From the NCBI RefSeq assembly GCF_030499535.1, contig NZ_JASTLB010000001.1:2480001-2544000 (forward strand): 64,000 nt of DNA, in the 5' to 3' direction. The stretch's first letter is position 1. The number at the start of each line of letters is the position of its first letter. This DNA is from Streptomyces sp. TG1A-8 (GTDB lineage: Bacteria; Actinomycetota; Actinomycetes; Streptomycetales; Streptomycetaceae). Under the pieces are notes generated by a model that saw nothing but the letters and a program-made list of their open reading frames with translations, did not search any database and had not been told where the DNA came from. The translations under genes were made by a program, and so were the position numbers. Positions 24,782 through 33,008 of the stretch are shown piece by piece.

Positions 24782-27700
24782 TCACTCGACCACGTGCCGC
24801 CCCTCGGGCCGGGCGCTGCACGAGGCGCGGAACGCGCAGTGCGCGCAGTGCTGGCCGGCGGTGGGCGTGAACCGCTCGTCGAGCACCTTCCCGGCGGCGG
24901 TGGCCAGCAGTTCGCCGACCCACTCCCCCGCGAGCGGTTCCTGGGTCTGCACCTTGGGCAGGCCGTCGCCGCCGTCCCGCTGCGCGGCGCTCTGCCTGAG
25001 GTGCACCAGCTCGGCGCCGCCCGGTTCGGGTCTCACGCCGTCGAAAGCGGTGTCCACGGCGCCCTCGCGGACGGCGAGCTGGTAGACGGCGAGCTGCGGG
25101 TGGCGGGCCACCTCGGCGGCGCTGGGCGCCTGCTTGCCGGTCTTGAAGTCCACGACGTAGGCCCGGCCCTCGCCGTCGGCCTCGACGCGGTCCATCTGGC
25201 CGCGGATGCGGACCTGGTAGTCACCCGCCTCCAGCGTGACGTCGAAGTCCTGTTCGCTGGCCACCGCGGTGCGTCCGGTGCGGTCCAGCACGTGCCAGTT
25301 CAGCAGGCGTTCGAGTGCCGCGCGCGCGTTGTCCTTCTCCTGGGCCGACTTCCAGGGTGCGTCGAAGGCGAGCGCGTTCCACACCGACTCCAGGCGTTCC
25401 ATCAGCACGTCGAGGTCGGCGGGGGTGCGGCCGGAGGCGACCTCGTCGGCGAGGACGTGGACGACGTTGCCGAAGCCCTGGGCGGTGGTGGCGGGCGCGT
25501 CGGCCTTCACCTCCCGGCCCAGGAACCACTGCAGGGCGCAGGTGCGGGCGAGTTGGTCGAGGGCGCTGCCGGACAGCACCACGGGCTGGTCGCGGTGACG
25601 CAGCGGCACCTTGCTCTCGGTCGGCTCGAACATCCCCCACCAGCGGTGGGGATGCGCGGACGGCACCAGGGGGCGGCCCTCCTCGTCCGCGAGCGCGGCG
25701 AGCCGGGCCAGGCGCCGGGCGGCGGCCTCGCGCAGGGCCGCGGAGGCGTGCGGGTCGACCGTGGTGGCGCGCAGTTCGGCGACGAGCGCGGCGACGGACA
25801 GCGGGCGGCGCGGGCGACCCGTGACGTCCCGGGGCTCGACGCCCAGCTCGGTCAGGAAGCGGGAGGGCTGGTCGCCGTCGTCGGCCGGCGCCTTCACGGC
25901 GGTGACGACGAGCCGCTCCCGCGCGCGCGTGGCGGCCACGTAGAACAGGCGGCGCTCCTCGGCGAGCAGGGCGCCCGGGGTCAGCGGTTCGGCGAGTCCG
26001 TCGCGGCCGATCCGGTCGGCCTCCAGCAGCGAGCCGCGGCGGCGCAGGTCCGGCCACAGGCCCTCCTGGACGCCGGCGACGACGACCAGCCGCCACTCCA
26101 GGCCCTTGGCGCGGTGCGCGGTCATCAGGCGGACGGCGTCGGGGCGCACCGCGCGGCGGGTGAGGGTGTCGGCGGCGATGTCCTCGGCCTCGATCTCCTC
26201 CAGGAAGTTCAGGGCGCCGCGGCCTCCGGTGCGCTCCTCCGCGCGCGCGGCGGTGGCGAACAGCGCGCACACCGCGTCCAGGTCGCGGTTGGCGTTGCGG
26301 CCCGCCGCGCCGCCGCGCCGGGCGGACCGCTCCAGGCGCGCGGGCCACGGCGTGCCCTCCCACAGGTCCCACAGGGCCTCCTCGGCCGTGCCACCGCCCG
26401 CGAGGCGCTCGCGGGCCTTGCGCAGCAGCGCGCCGAGCCGCTGCGCGCCGCGCGCGTACGCCGGATCGTGCGCGACCAGGCGCTCGGGCTCCGCGAGCGC
26501 CTGCGCGAGCAGCTCGTCCGAGGGCGGCGGCAGCGGGTTGCCGGCCGCCCGCTCCTCCTCGCGCAGGGCGCGCCCGAGGCGGCGCAGGTCGGCGGCGTCC
26601 ATACCGGCGAGGGGCGAGGTGAGCAGGGTGAGGGCGGTCTCGGCGTCGAGCCAGGCACCGCCCGGCACGTCGGAGGCGTCGTCCTCGCCGGCCGGGGCGG
26701 GCGGGGCGCCGTCCCGGCCCTCCGGCGGCGGGGAGGCTCCGTCCCCGTCCGCCGACGTCCCGTCCCCGTCCGCCGGGGCCGCCGGGGCCGCCGGGGCCGC
26801 CGGGGCCACTGGGTCCACTGGGTCCACTGGGTCCGCCGGGGCCCCGGCGGACCCGCGTCCGTGACGCGGCCGGGCGGGCGGTGCGTCCGTGCCGGGCCGG
26901 GCCGCCGCCTCCGCCGTGGCGACCACCCGGAGGGCCGTCAGCAGCGGGGCCACCGCGGGCTCGTGACGCAGGGGCAGGTCGTCACCGTCGATGTCGAGGG
27001 GGACGCCCGCGGCGGTCAGGGCGCGGCGGAGGGTGGGGATGGACCGGGAGCCGGCGCGCACCAGGACGGCCATGTCGCCCCAGGGGACGCCGTCCTCCAG
27101 GTGCGCCCGGCGCAGGATGTCGGCGACGTTCTCCTGCTCCGTACCGGGCGTCGGGTAGGTGTAGACCTCGACCCGGCCGCCGTCGCGCACGGCCGTCGGC
27201 TCGCGGTGCGCGCGCACCTTGTCGGCGGGCAGCCGGGGCAGCGGCATGCGCCGGGTGATCAGGCGGGTCGCGGCCAGCAGGGCGGCGCCGGAGCGGCGGG
27301 AGGTGCGCAGCACCTCGACGGGGGCGGGGCGGCCGTCCGCGCACGGGAAGGCGGCCGGGAACTCCAGGATGCCGTTCACGTCGGCGCCGCGGAACGTGTA
27401 GATCGACTGGTCGGGGTCGCCGAAGGCGACCAGGGTGCGGCCGCCGCCCGCCAGGGCGTGCAGGAGCCGCACCTGGGCGGGGTCGGTGTCCTGGTACTCG
27501 TCGACGTACACGGCGTCGTACTGGGCGGCGAGCCGGTCCGCGGCCCCGGGGCGGCGGGCCAGCAGCACCGCGCGGTGGACCAGTTCCGCGTAGTCGATGA
27601 CGCCCTGCAGGTCGAGCACGTCGAGGTACTCGGCGAGGAAGGCGGCGGCGGCCCGCCAGTCGGGGCGGCCGATGCGGCGGGCGAAGGCGTCCAGGGTGCC

Positions 27701-28300
27701 GGGGCCGAGGCCCAGTTCGCGGCTGCGGGCGAGGACGGCGCGGACCTCGTCGGCGAAACCGCGCGTGGTCAGGCAGGCGCGCAGTTCGTCCGGCCAGCGC
27801 ACGTGCCGCAGGCCGAGCCGCTCCAGCCCGGGCTGCCCGGCGAGCAGTTCCCGGACGGTGACGTCCTGCTCCGGGCCGGACAGCAGGCGCAGCGGCTGCA
27901 CGAACAGGCCGCTGTCCTGGTGGGCGCGGACCAGGGCGTAGCAGTACGAGTGGAAGGTGGTCGCCCGGGGCGCGCGGGCCGCTCCGATGCGCAGGGCCAT
28001 CCGGTCGCGCAGGTCGACGGCGGCCTTGCGGCTGAACGTCAGCACCAGGATCCGTTCCGGATCCGCGCCGTCGGCGATGCGCCGCGCCACGGACTCCACC
28101 AGGGTGGTGGTCTTCCCGGTGCCGGGACCGGCGAGGACGAGCAGCGGGCCGGTCCGGTGGCCGGCCACGGCGCGCTGCGCGGCGTCCATGCGAGGCGGGT
28201 CCACCCGGGCCGGAGGCGTACGGACCAGCCGGTACGCACCACGGCTTCCCTGCCGCGCCGGGGGGTGCGGCGGGCGCCTGGTGGAGGAGGAGGAGCTCAC
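24782..28300 (-). CDS. adnA: AdnA: helicase-nuclease subunit of the AdnAB recombination complex
   Basis: 1172 residues from the GTG at 28300. Motor motifs: LLVLAGPGTGKTTTLVESVA (Walker A), VYVDEYQDTDPAQVRLLHAL, FGDPDQSIYTFRGAD and RLFYVAATRARERLVV. Between about 475 and 550 is an Ala/Pro/Asp-rich insert made partly of DPV and APA repeats. The C-terminal nuclease has GQMDRVEADG, AYVVDFKTGK and QLAVYQLAV. Cysteines at the domain edges (CALQWF near 920 and HCAHCAFRASC near the end) resemble the 4Fe-4S clamp of AddB/Cas4-like nucleases. The order adnA-adnB matches the mycobacterial locus. A 111-base gap to adnB is larger than in a fully overlapping pair. Confidence 0.95.
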   Translation of the reverse strand: MSSSSSTRRPPHPPARQGSRGAYRLVRTPPARVDPPRMDAAQRAVAGHRTGPLLVLAGPGTGKTTTLVESVARRIADGADPERILVLTFSRKAAVDLRDRMALRIGAARAPRATTFHSYCYALVRAHQDSGLFVQPLRLLSGPEQDVTVRELLAGQPGLERLGLRHVRWPDELRACLTTRGFADEVRAVLARSRELGLGPGTLDAFARRIGRPDWRAAAAFLAEYLDVLDLQGVIDYAELVHRAVLLARRPGAADRLAAQYDAVYVDEYQDTDPAQVRLLHALAGGGRTLVAFGDPDQSIYTFRGADVNGILEFPAAFPCADGRPAPVEVLRTSRRSGAALLAATRLITRRMPLPRLPADKVRAHREPTAVRDGGRVEVYTYPTPGTEQENVADILRRAHLEDGVPWGDMAVLVRAGSRSIPTLRRALTAAGVPLDIDGDDLPLRHEPAVAPLLTALRVVATAEAAARPGTDAPPARPRHGRGSAGAPADPVDPVDPVAPAAPAAPAAPADGDGTSADGDGASPPPEGRDGAPPAPAGEDDASDVPGGAWLDAETALTLLTSPLAGMDAADLRRLGRALREEERAAGNPLPPPSDELLAQALAEPERLVAHDPAYARGAQRLGALLRKARERLAGGGTAEEALWDLWEGTPWPARLERSARRGGAAGRNANRDLDAVCALFATAARAEERTGGRGALNFLEEIEAEDIAADTLTRRAVRPDAVRLMTAHRAKGLEWRLVVVAGVQEGLWPDLRRRGSLLEADRIGRDGLAEPLTPGALLAEERRLFYVAATRARERLVVTAVKAPADDGDQPSRFLTELGVEPRDVTGRPRRPLSVAALVAELRATTVDPHASAALREAAARRLARLAALADEEGRPLVPSAHPHRWWGMFEPTESKVPLRHRDQPVVLSGSALDQLARTCALQWFLGREVKADAPATTAQGFGNVVHVLADEVASGRTPADLDVLMERLESVWNALAFDAPWKSAQEKDNARAALERLLNWHVLDRTGRTAVASEQDFDVTLEAGDYQVRIRGQMDRVEADGEGRAYVVDFKTGKQAPSAAEVARHPQLAVYQLAVREGAVDTAFDGVRPEPGGAELVHLRQSAAQRDGGDGLPKVQTQEPLAGEWVGELLATAAGKVLDERFTPTAGQHCAHCAFRASCSARPEGRHVVE
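26769..26842. repeat. 9-bp minisatellite inside adnA
   Basis: Two adjacent 9-bp tandem arrays: about four GCCGCCGGG-type units followed by three GTCCACTGG-type units. They encode the APA and DPV repeats of the AdnA insert. Copy number may vary by slippage while keeping frame. Confidence 0.8.
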
Positions 28301-28562
28301 GTGGTTCGCCGGTCCTGGTGGTCGTACGGGGTGGGCGGGCGGTCACGCGTGGGGACGGTGGCCGCGGGGCGAGGGGGCCTGTGCGGCCGACGCTACGCCG
28401 CCGCACCGGACAGGAACGGGGGTTCCGCTCCTTCCCCCGCGGCGCTCGCCACGGGGGCCCTCATCCCACGAACGTACGTCATGCCACCGACGTCCCCCGT
28501 GTCCCCCCGTGTCCCCCGTACGGGCCATCGGTTCCCCTTTGCGGCATCCGTGACGGAAGCTG

Positions 28563-28940
28563 TCAGGTGTGACCCTCCGCACCCCCGTCCCAGCGCGCCC
28601 GCCGCATGTCGAGCCGCGGCAGGTGGCCCTCGGCGCTCCTGCCGGCCTCCCTGAGCGGCGTGCCCTCCGCACGGTAGGCGGCGAGCGCGCGCAGTTCGTG
28701 GCCGGGCAGCAGGACCCCGTCGGCCCGCACCACGCGCCACCAGGGGACGCTGCCGCCGTAGAGGGCCATCACCCGGCCCACCTGGCGCGGGCCGCCCTCC
28801 TCCAGCCACTCGGCGACGTCCCCGTACGTCATGACCCGCCCGGGCGGGATGCGCTCGGCGACCTCCAGGACCCGCTCGGCGTACTCCGGCAGCGCGTCGA
28901 AGGGCTCGCGGGTGTCCCCGGCCGGACTCTGCTCGCTCAT
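28563..28940 (-). CDS. Alkyltransferase-like protein (MGMT family without the acceptor Cys)
   Basis: 125 residues related to the C-terminal DNA-binding half of O6-methylguanine-DNA methyltransferase: RVLEVAERIPPGRVMTYGDV, then VGRVMALYGGSVPWWRVVRADG. Where MGMT has PCHR with the acceptor cysteine, this protein has PWWR, so it cannot take up a methyl group. Such ATL proteins flag alkylated bases for nucleotide excision repair. The ATG at 28940 has AGGA eight bases upstream. It lies upstream of adnA on the same strand with a 262-base gap, in a DNA-repair neighbourhood. Confidence 0.93.
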   Translation of the reverse strand: MSEQSPAGDTREPFDALPEYAERVLEVAERIPPGRVMTYGDVAEWLEEGGPRQVGRVMALYGGSVPWWRVVRADGVLLPGHELRALAAYRAEGTPLREAGRSAEGHLPRLDMRRARWDGGAEGHT

Positions 28941-29125
28941 CCGCCCCATCCTGCCGCACGCCGCCGGCGCCCCGGCACGGCCGGCCCGGGCGCTCCCCTC
29001 GCCCCCGGGCGGCGCTTCGGGCAGACTGTCCGCCCGCGCATCCGCACCCTGATGCCCGCGTGCGTCGGTGGGGCATGCCACCATCGTGCGGGCGGTGACT
29101 GGTGATACGAGACCAAGAAGAGACC

Positions 29126-32050
29126 ATGAAGCAGCAGGGCGTGCACCCCGAAGGCGCGGAGGGCACCCCTGACGCCGCCGTGCGTCCCGACGCCGCCCGC
29201 GCGGGCCGGGACGCCACCGGCGGCGGGCCCGAGGACGGCGCCGGCACCGGCGTCGGCACTGGCACCGGCACCGGGCGGGACGACGGCGGCAGCGCGCGCG
29301 GGGGCGACGACACGCGCGAGGATCCCGGGAACGGCGCGGACGGGGGCGCGCTCGAGGACGGCGCGCACGCACGGGCCGGCCACGACGCCTTCGCGGAGGC
29401 GCCCGTACCCGGCGGCCGGCGTCCCGGGCGGGGCCCGGGCGCCGGCGACGGCGACCCGCGCCCGGAGGAGGTCGAGGGCGACGAACCGCTGCTCCCCGCG
29501 CGCGTGCACCGCCCCTCCGACCTCATGCGGCTGCTGGTGGGCCTGCTCGCCGTCGCCGTGCTGCTCGCCGTCGCCGCCTTCGCCCACGGCACCACCTCGG
29601 GCCTCGAACAGGACATCCACAAGGGCACCGGCCAGGCGCCCGACCTGCTGATCAAGTTCGCGGGGCTGGTGTCCAGCATCGCGATCCTCCTGGTGCCGGT
29701 CGCCTTCGCGATCGAACGGCTGATCAAGCGGGACGGGCTGCGGATCGCCGACGGCGTCCTCGCGGCCGTCCTGGCCCACGGGGTGACCCTCGCCACCGAC
29801 CTGTGGGTCACGCGGGCCGCTCCCCACTCCATCCAGGAGGCGCTCACCCAGCCCTCCCCGGGGGACGTCCACGCCCTCACCGACCCGGTGCACGGCTATC
29901 TCGCGCCCGTCATCGCGTACATGACGGCCGTGGGCATGTCGCGCCGGCCCCGCTGGCGCGCGGTGCTGTGGATGGTGCTGCTGCTCGACGCGTTCTCCAT
30001 GCTGGTCACCGGCTACACGACACCGTTCTCGATCACCCTGACGGTGCTGATCGGCTGGGCCGTCGCCTACGGCACGCTCTACACGGTCGGCTCCCCCAAC
30101 GTCCGCCCGACCGGGCAGACGCTGATGGCGGGGCTGCGGCACGTCGGCTTCCGCCCCGTCAGCGCCGCCCGCGAGGAGGGCCCCGAGGCGGAGGCCGGCG
30201 ACCGCGGACGGCGCTACTTCGTCACCCTGGAGGACGGGCCCGCGCTGGACGTCACGGTCGTCGACCGCGAGCAGCAGGCCCAGGGCTTCTTCTACCGGGC
30301 CTGGCGCAACCTGACCCTGCGCGGCTTCGCCACCCGCTCCAGCCTCCAGTCGCTGCGCCAGGCGCTGGAGCAGGAGGCGCTGCTGGCGTACGCGGCGATC
30401 GCCGCGGGTGCCAACGCGCCCAAGCTGATCGCCACCTCCGAGCTGGGCCCGGACGCCGTGATGCTCGTCTACGAGCACACCGGCGGGCGCACACTGGACT
30501 CGCTGGAGGACGCGGAGATCACCGACGAGCTGCTGCGCAACACCTGGAACCAGGTGCAGGCGCTGCAGTCGCGGCGCATCGCGCACCGCAGGCTGGCGGG
30601 TGACGCGATCCTGGTGGATCGTTCCGGCAGGGTGATCCTCACCGAGCTGCGCGGCGGCGAGATCGCGGCCGGCGACCTGCTGCTGCGCATGGACGTGGCC
30701 CAGCTGGTCACCACGCTGGGCCTGCGGGTCGGCGCCGAGCGGGCGGTGGCCTCGGCGGTCGGCGTGCTCGGCCCGGACACGGTCGCCGACTGCCTGCCCA
30801 TGCTGCAGCCCATCGCGCTGACGCGCTCCACGCGCGCGACCCTGCGCCGGCTGGCCCGGGAACGGGCCGAGCGTGAGCGCGAGGCGGTGCTGGAGGCGTC
30901 CAGGCAGGCCAAGCAGGCGCGTCTGGAGGAGGCCTCCGGGACGGCCGGGCCCGCTCCGGGGAAGCCCGACAAGAAGGCGGTGCGCGCCGAGCAGCGGGCC
31001 GAGAAGCGGGCCATCGACGAAGCCCTCGAAGAGGCCCGCGAGGAGGACCTGCTCACCCAGATCCGGCACCAGGTGCTGCGGATCAGACCCCAGGCCCCGG
31101 TGGAGCCGGCCCGGCTGGAGCGGGTGCGGCCGCGCACGCTGATCAGCTTCATCGCCGGTGCGATCGGCGCGTACTTCCTGCTGACCCAGCTGACCCACAT
31201 CGAGTTCGGCACGCTGTTCGCGCGGGCCCAGTGGGGCTGGGTGATCGCCGCGGTGCTGTTCTCCGCGCTCAGCTACGTGGCCGCCGCGATGGCGCTGCTG
31301 GGGTTCGTGCCGGAGCGGGTGCCGTTCCTGCGGACGGTGGCGGCCCAGGTCGCGGGTTCCTTCGTGAAGATCGTGGCCCCGGCGGCGGTCGGCGGTGTGG
31401 CCCTCAACACCCGGTTCCTGCAGCGCCAGGGCGTGCGCCCGGGGCTCGCGGTGGCGAGCGTCGGTGCCTCCCAGTTGTTCGGACTGGGCTGCCACGTGCT
31501 GATGCTGCTGTCCTTCGGCTACCTGACCGGCACCGAGAAGACTCCCTCGCTGTCGCCGTCCCGCACGGTCATCGCCGGCCTGCTGACGGTCGCGGTGCTG
31601 GTGCTGGTGGTGACGTCGGTGCCGTTCCTGCGGAAGTTCGTCGTCACCCGCGTGCGGTCGCTGTTCGCCGGCGTCGTGCCGCGCATGCTCGACGTGCTCC
31701 AGCGGCCGCAGAAGCTCGTCACCGGCATCGGCGGCATGCTCCTGCTGACCGCCTGCTTCGTGATGTGCCTGGACGCGTCCATCCGGGCGTTCGGCGACGA
31801 CTCGACCTCCCTGAGCATCGCCAGCGTCGCCGTGGTCTTCCTCGCCGGCAACGCACTCGGCTCCGCGGCGCCCACCCCCGGCGGCGTGGGCGCGGTCGAG
31901 GCGACCTTGACGGTCGGTCTCATCGCCGTGGGCCTCCCCAAGGAGGTCGCCGCCCCCGCCGTCCTGCTGTTCCGGCTGCTGACCCTGTGGCTGCCGGTGC
32001 TGCCGGGCTGGCTGGCCTTCAACCACCTCACCCGCAAGGGCGCCCTGTAA
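29126..32050 (+). CDS. Multidomain membrane protein: pseudokinase-like middle, flippase-like (LPG synthase TM) C-terminus
   Basis: 974 residues. Residues 1-125 are acidic and disordered (Gly/Asp/Thr repeats). Residues about 130-340 hold several membrane helices (LMRLLVGLLAVAVLLAVAAF, IAILLVPVAFAIERL). Residues about 345-590 resemble a degraded protein-kinase/UbiB-like fold: VDREQQAQGFFYRAWRNL, MLVYEHTGGRTLDSL, and HRRLAGDAILVD where kinases have HRDxxxxN, so the catalytic Asp and Asn are missing. A coiled, charged stretch follows. The end (about 670-974) is the UPF0104/lysylphosphatidylglycerol-synthase membrane domain (SFVKIVAPAAVGGVALNTRF, APTPGGVGAVEATLTVGL). It probably acts on lipid intermediates. 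Ribosome site GAAGAG precedes the ATG. Confidence 0.85.
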   Translation: MKQQGVHPEGAEGTPDAAVRPDAARAGRDATGGGPEDGAGTGVGTGTGTGRDDGGSARGGDDTREDPGNGADGGALEDGAHARAGHDAFAEAPVPGGRRPGRGPGAGDGDPRPEEVEGDEPLLPARVHRPSDLMRLLVGLLAVAVLLAVAAFAHGTTSGLEQDIHKGTGQAPDLLIKFAGLVSSIAILLVPVAFAIERLIKRDGLRIADGVLAAVLAHGVTLATDLWVTRAAPHSIQEALTQPSPGDVHALTDPVHGYLAPVIAYMTAVGMSRRPRWRAVLWMVLLLDAFSMLVTGYTTPFSITLTVLIGWAVAYGTLYTVGSPNVRPTGQTLMAGLRHVGFRPVSAAREEGPEAEAGDRGRRYFVTLEDGPALDVTVVDREQQAQGFFYRAWRNLTLRGFATRSSLQSLRQALEQEALLAYAAIAAGANAPKLIATSELGPDAVMLVYEHTGGRTLDSLEDAEITDELLRNTWNQVQALQSRRIAHRRLAGDAILVDRSGRVILTELRGGEIAAGDLLLRMDVAQLVTTLGLRVGAERAVASAVGVLGPDTVADCLPMLQPIALTRSTRATLRRLARERAEREREAVLEASRQAKQARLEEASGTAGPAPGKPDKKAVRAEQRAEKRAIDEALEEAREEDLLTQIRHQVLRIRPQAPVEPARLERVRPRTLISFIAGAIGAYFLLTQLTHIEFGTLFARAQWGWVIAAVLFSALSYVAAAMALLGFVPERVPFLRTVAAQVAGSFVKIVAPAAVGGVALNTRFLQRQGVRPGLAVASVGASQLFGLGCHVLMLLSFGYLTGTEKTPSLSPSRTVIAGLLTVAVLVLVVTSVPFLRKFVVTRVRSLFAGVVPRMLDVLQRPQKLVTGIGGMLLLTACFVMCLDASIRAFGDDSTSLSIASVAVVFLAGNALGSAAPTPGGVGAVEATLTVGLIAVGLPKEVAAPAVLLFRLLTLWLPVLPGWLAFNHLTRKGAL

Positions 32051-32051
32051 C

Positions 32052-32069
32052 GGCCGCGCCGGCGCGGCC
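32052..32069 (+). terminator. 18-bp GC palindrome directly after a stop codon
   Basis: GGCCGCGCC/GGCGCGGCC begins two bases after the TAA of the flippase-like gene. It is a compact GC hairpin without a T tract. Confidence 0.5.
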
Positions 32070-32432
32070 TGCGCGGGGCGTACCCCATAAGGTCCGCGCC
32101 CCGGTGCGCGCGCTCCCGGGACGGGTTCATGGCGGGCCCCTCCCGGCCTCGTGCCGTCGCCCCGACCGCCGACGCCGTGCTGCCGGCCGCGCCGTACCGG
32201 CCGGCCGCGACGGCGCCGGGGACGAGGACCTGCCGGGACGGATCGGCGCCCGGCCGCTGCCGACGTCCTCCGGGCCCGAACCCACCCAGCCGCCGGCGGT
32301 CACCGGGATCGTGCTCCCGCTGTACAGCGGGTCCGGACGGCGACGGCGGCGACCGCGTCGACGCGACGGTGAGCGCCCGCCTGCCGGGGGGACGGTGCCG
32401 AAGGACGGCACGGTCCGTCCCTGAACCCCCGC
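32070..32432. other. Intergenic region without a supported gene
   Basis: Frames are open on both strands here, but their products are Arg/Pro/Gly filler with no ribosome site, domain or conserved start. I see no RNA gene or promoter-like sequence strong enough to name. Confidence 0.5.
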
Positions 32433-32747
32433 TCAGCAGTACCGGTGTTCCGCCCGGGCGAATCCGGAGCTGTACCCGTCGCCGTAGCCGCGGGCGTAGT
32501 CGCTGTCGGTCCGGTCGTACCCCTGGTTCCCGCGTCCGTTCTGCTTGCAGTCGTCCCGGGCGTCCTGGTAGCCGTCCCGGAATCCGGTGCGGTACCCCTG
32601 CCGGTAGTCCCGCTGGCTCTCGACCGCGCTGACGTGGGTCTGGCTCGGTGCGGCCGCCGCCTCCACCGGCTGCAGGGCGATCGGCGCGAGGGCGAGGACG
32701 AGTGCCGAGCCGACGACGGCGGATCGCTTCCAGTGCTTCGCGTTCAT
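32433..32747 (-). CDS. Small secreted protein with GYxxGF/GY repeats
   Basis: 104 residues. The Sec signal peptide is clear: MNAKHWKRS followed by AVVGSALVLALAPIAL and a likely cut after VEAAAA. The mature part has two similar segments of four-residue periodicity, QGYRTGFRDGYQDA and ARGYGDGYSSGFARA, with Tyr, Gly, Arg and Asp alternating. There are two cysteines (DDCKQ and the C-terminal residue) that could form one disulfide. GAGAGGG lies seven bases before the ATG. No known domain; a cell-surface or matrix role is only a guess. It is downstream of moeZ on the same strand beyond a terminator hairpin, so probably separately transcribed. Confidence 0.8.
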   Translation of the reverse strand: MNAKHWKRSAVVGSALVLALAPIALQPVEAAAAPSQTHVSAVESQRDYRQGYRTGFRDGYQDARDDCKQNGRGNQGYDRTDSDYARGYGDGYSSGFARAEHRYC

Positions 32748-32934
32748 GGCCGTACCCTCTCGCTGGACAGACGGTATCCGGCCCATTCCACCGTAGTGAC
32801 CCGTTCGGGCACCGCAACTCGCCACCGGCTCTGCGCCCGGGGGCACGTCACACGGGGACGGCCCGGCGTGAAGTCCGGGCCGTCCGGGGGCCGTCCGGGT
32901 CGACGGGCGTCCGTGGGCAACCGTGGGCAACGAC

Positions 32935-32982
32935 GGAACGGGCCCACGGCGCCCGAACCGGTCGGAGCCGTGGACCCGTTCC
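32935..32982 (-). terminator. Hairpin downstream of moeZ
   Basis: The arms GGAACGGG-C-CCACGGC and GCCGTGG-A-CCCGTTCC pair over 15 bp with one mismatch and a 16-base loop, 26 bases after the moeZ stop. Confidence 0.65.
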
Positions 32983-33008
32983 GGCGTGCCGGCCGGTTGG
33001 AGGACCGG

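Noticed and set aside
21758..28654. Very long rightward open frame antisense to adnB and adnA
   Set aside because: Gly/Ala/Val/Glu-rich sequence without domains, exactly mirroring codons of the two helicases.
15622..28940. Antiphage defence island (UvrD2, AdnAB)
   Set aside because: These are conserved housekeeping repair genes in actinobacteria and no known defence genes accompany them.
28937..32026. 1029-codon leftward open frame
   Set aside because: Antisense of the flippase-like gene; composition is His/Arg/Gln/Gly-rich shadow.
32070..32432. Short open frames on both strands proposed as small genes
   Set aside because: Arg/Pro-rich products with no ribosome site and no recognisable domain.
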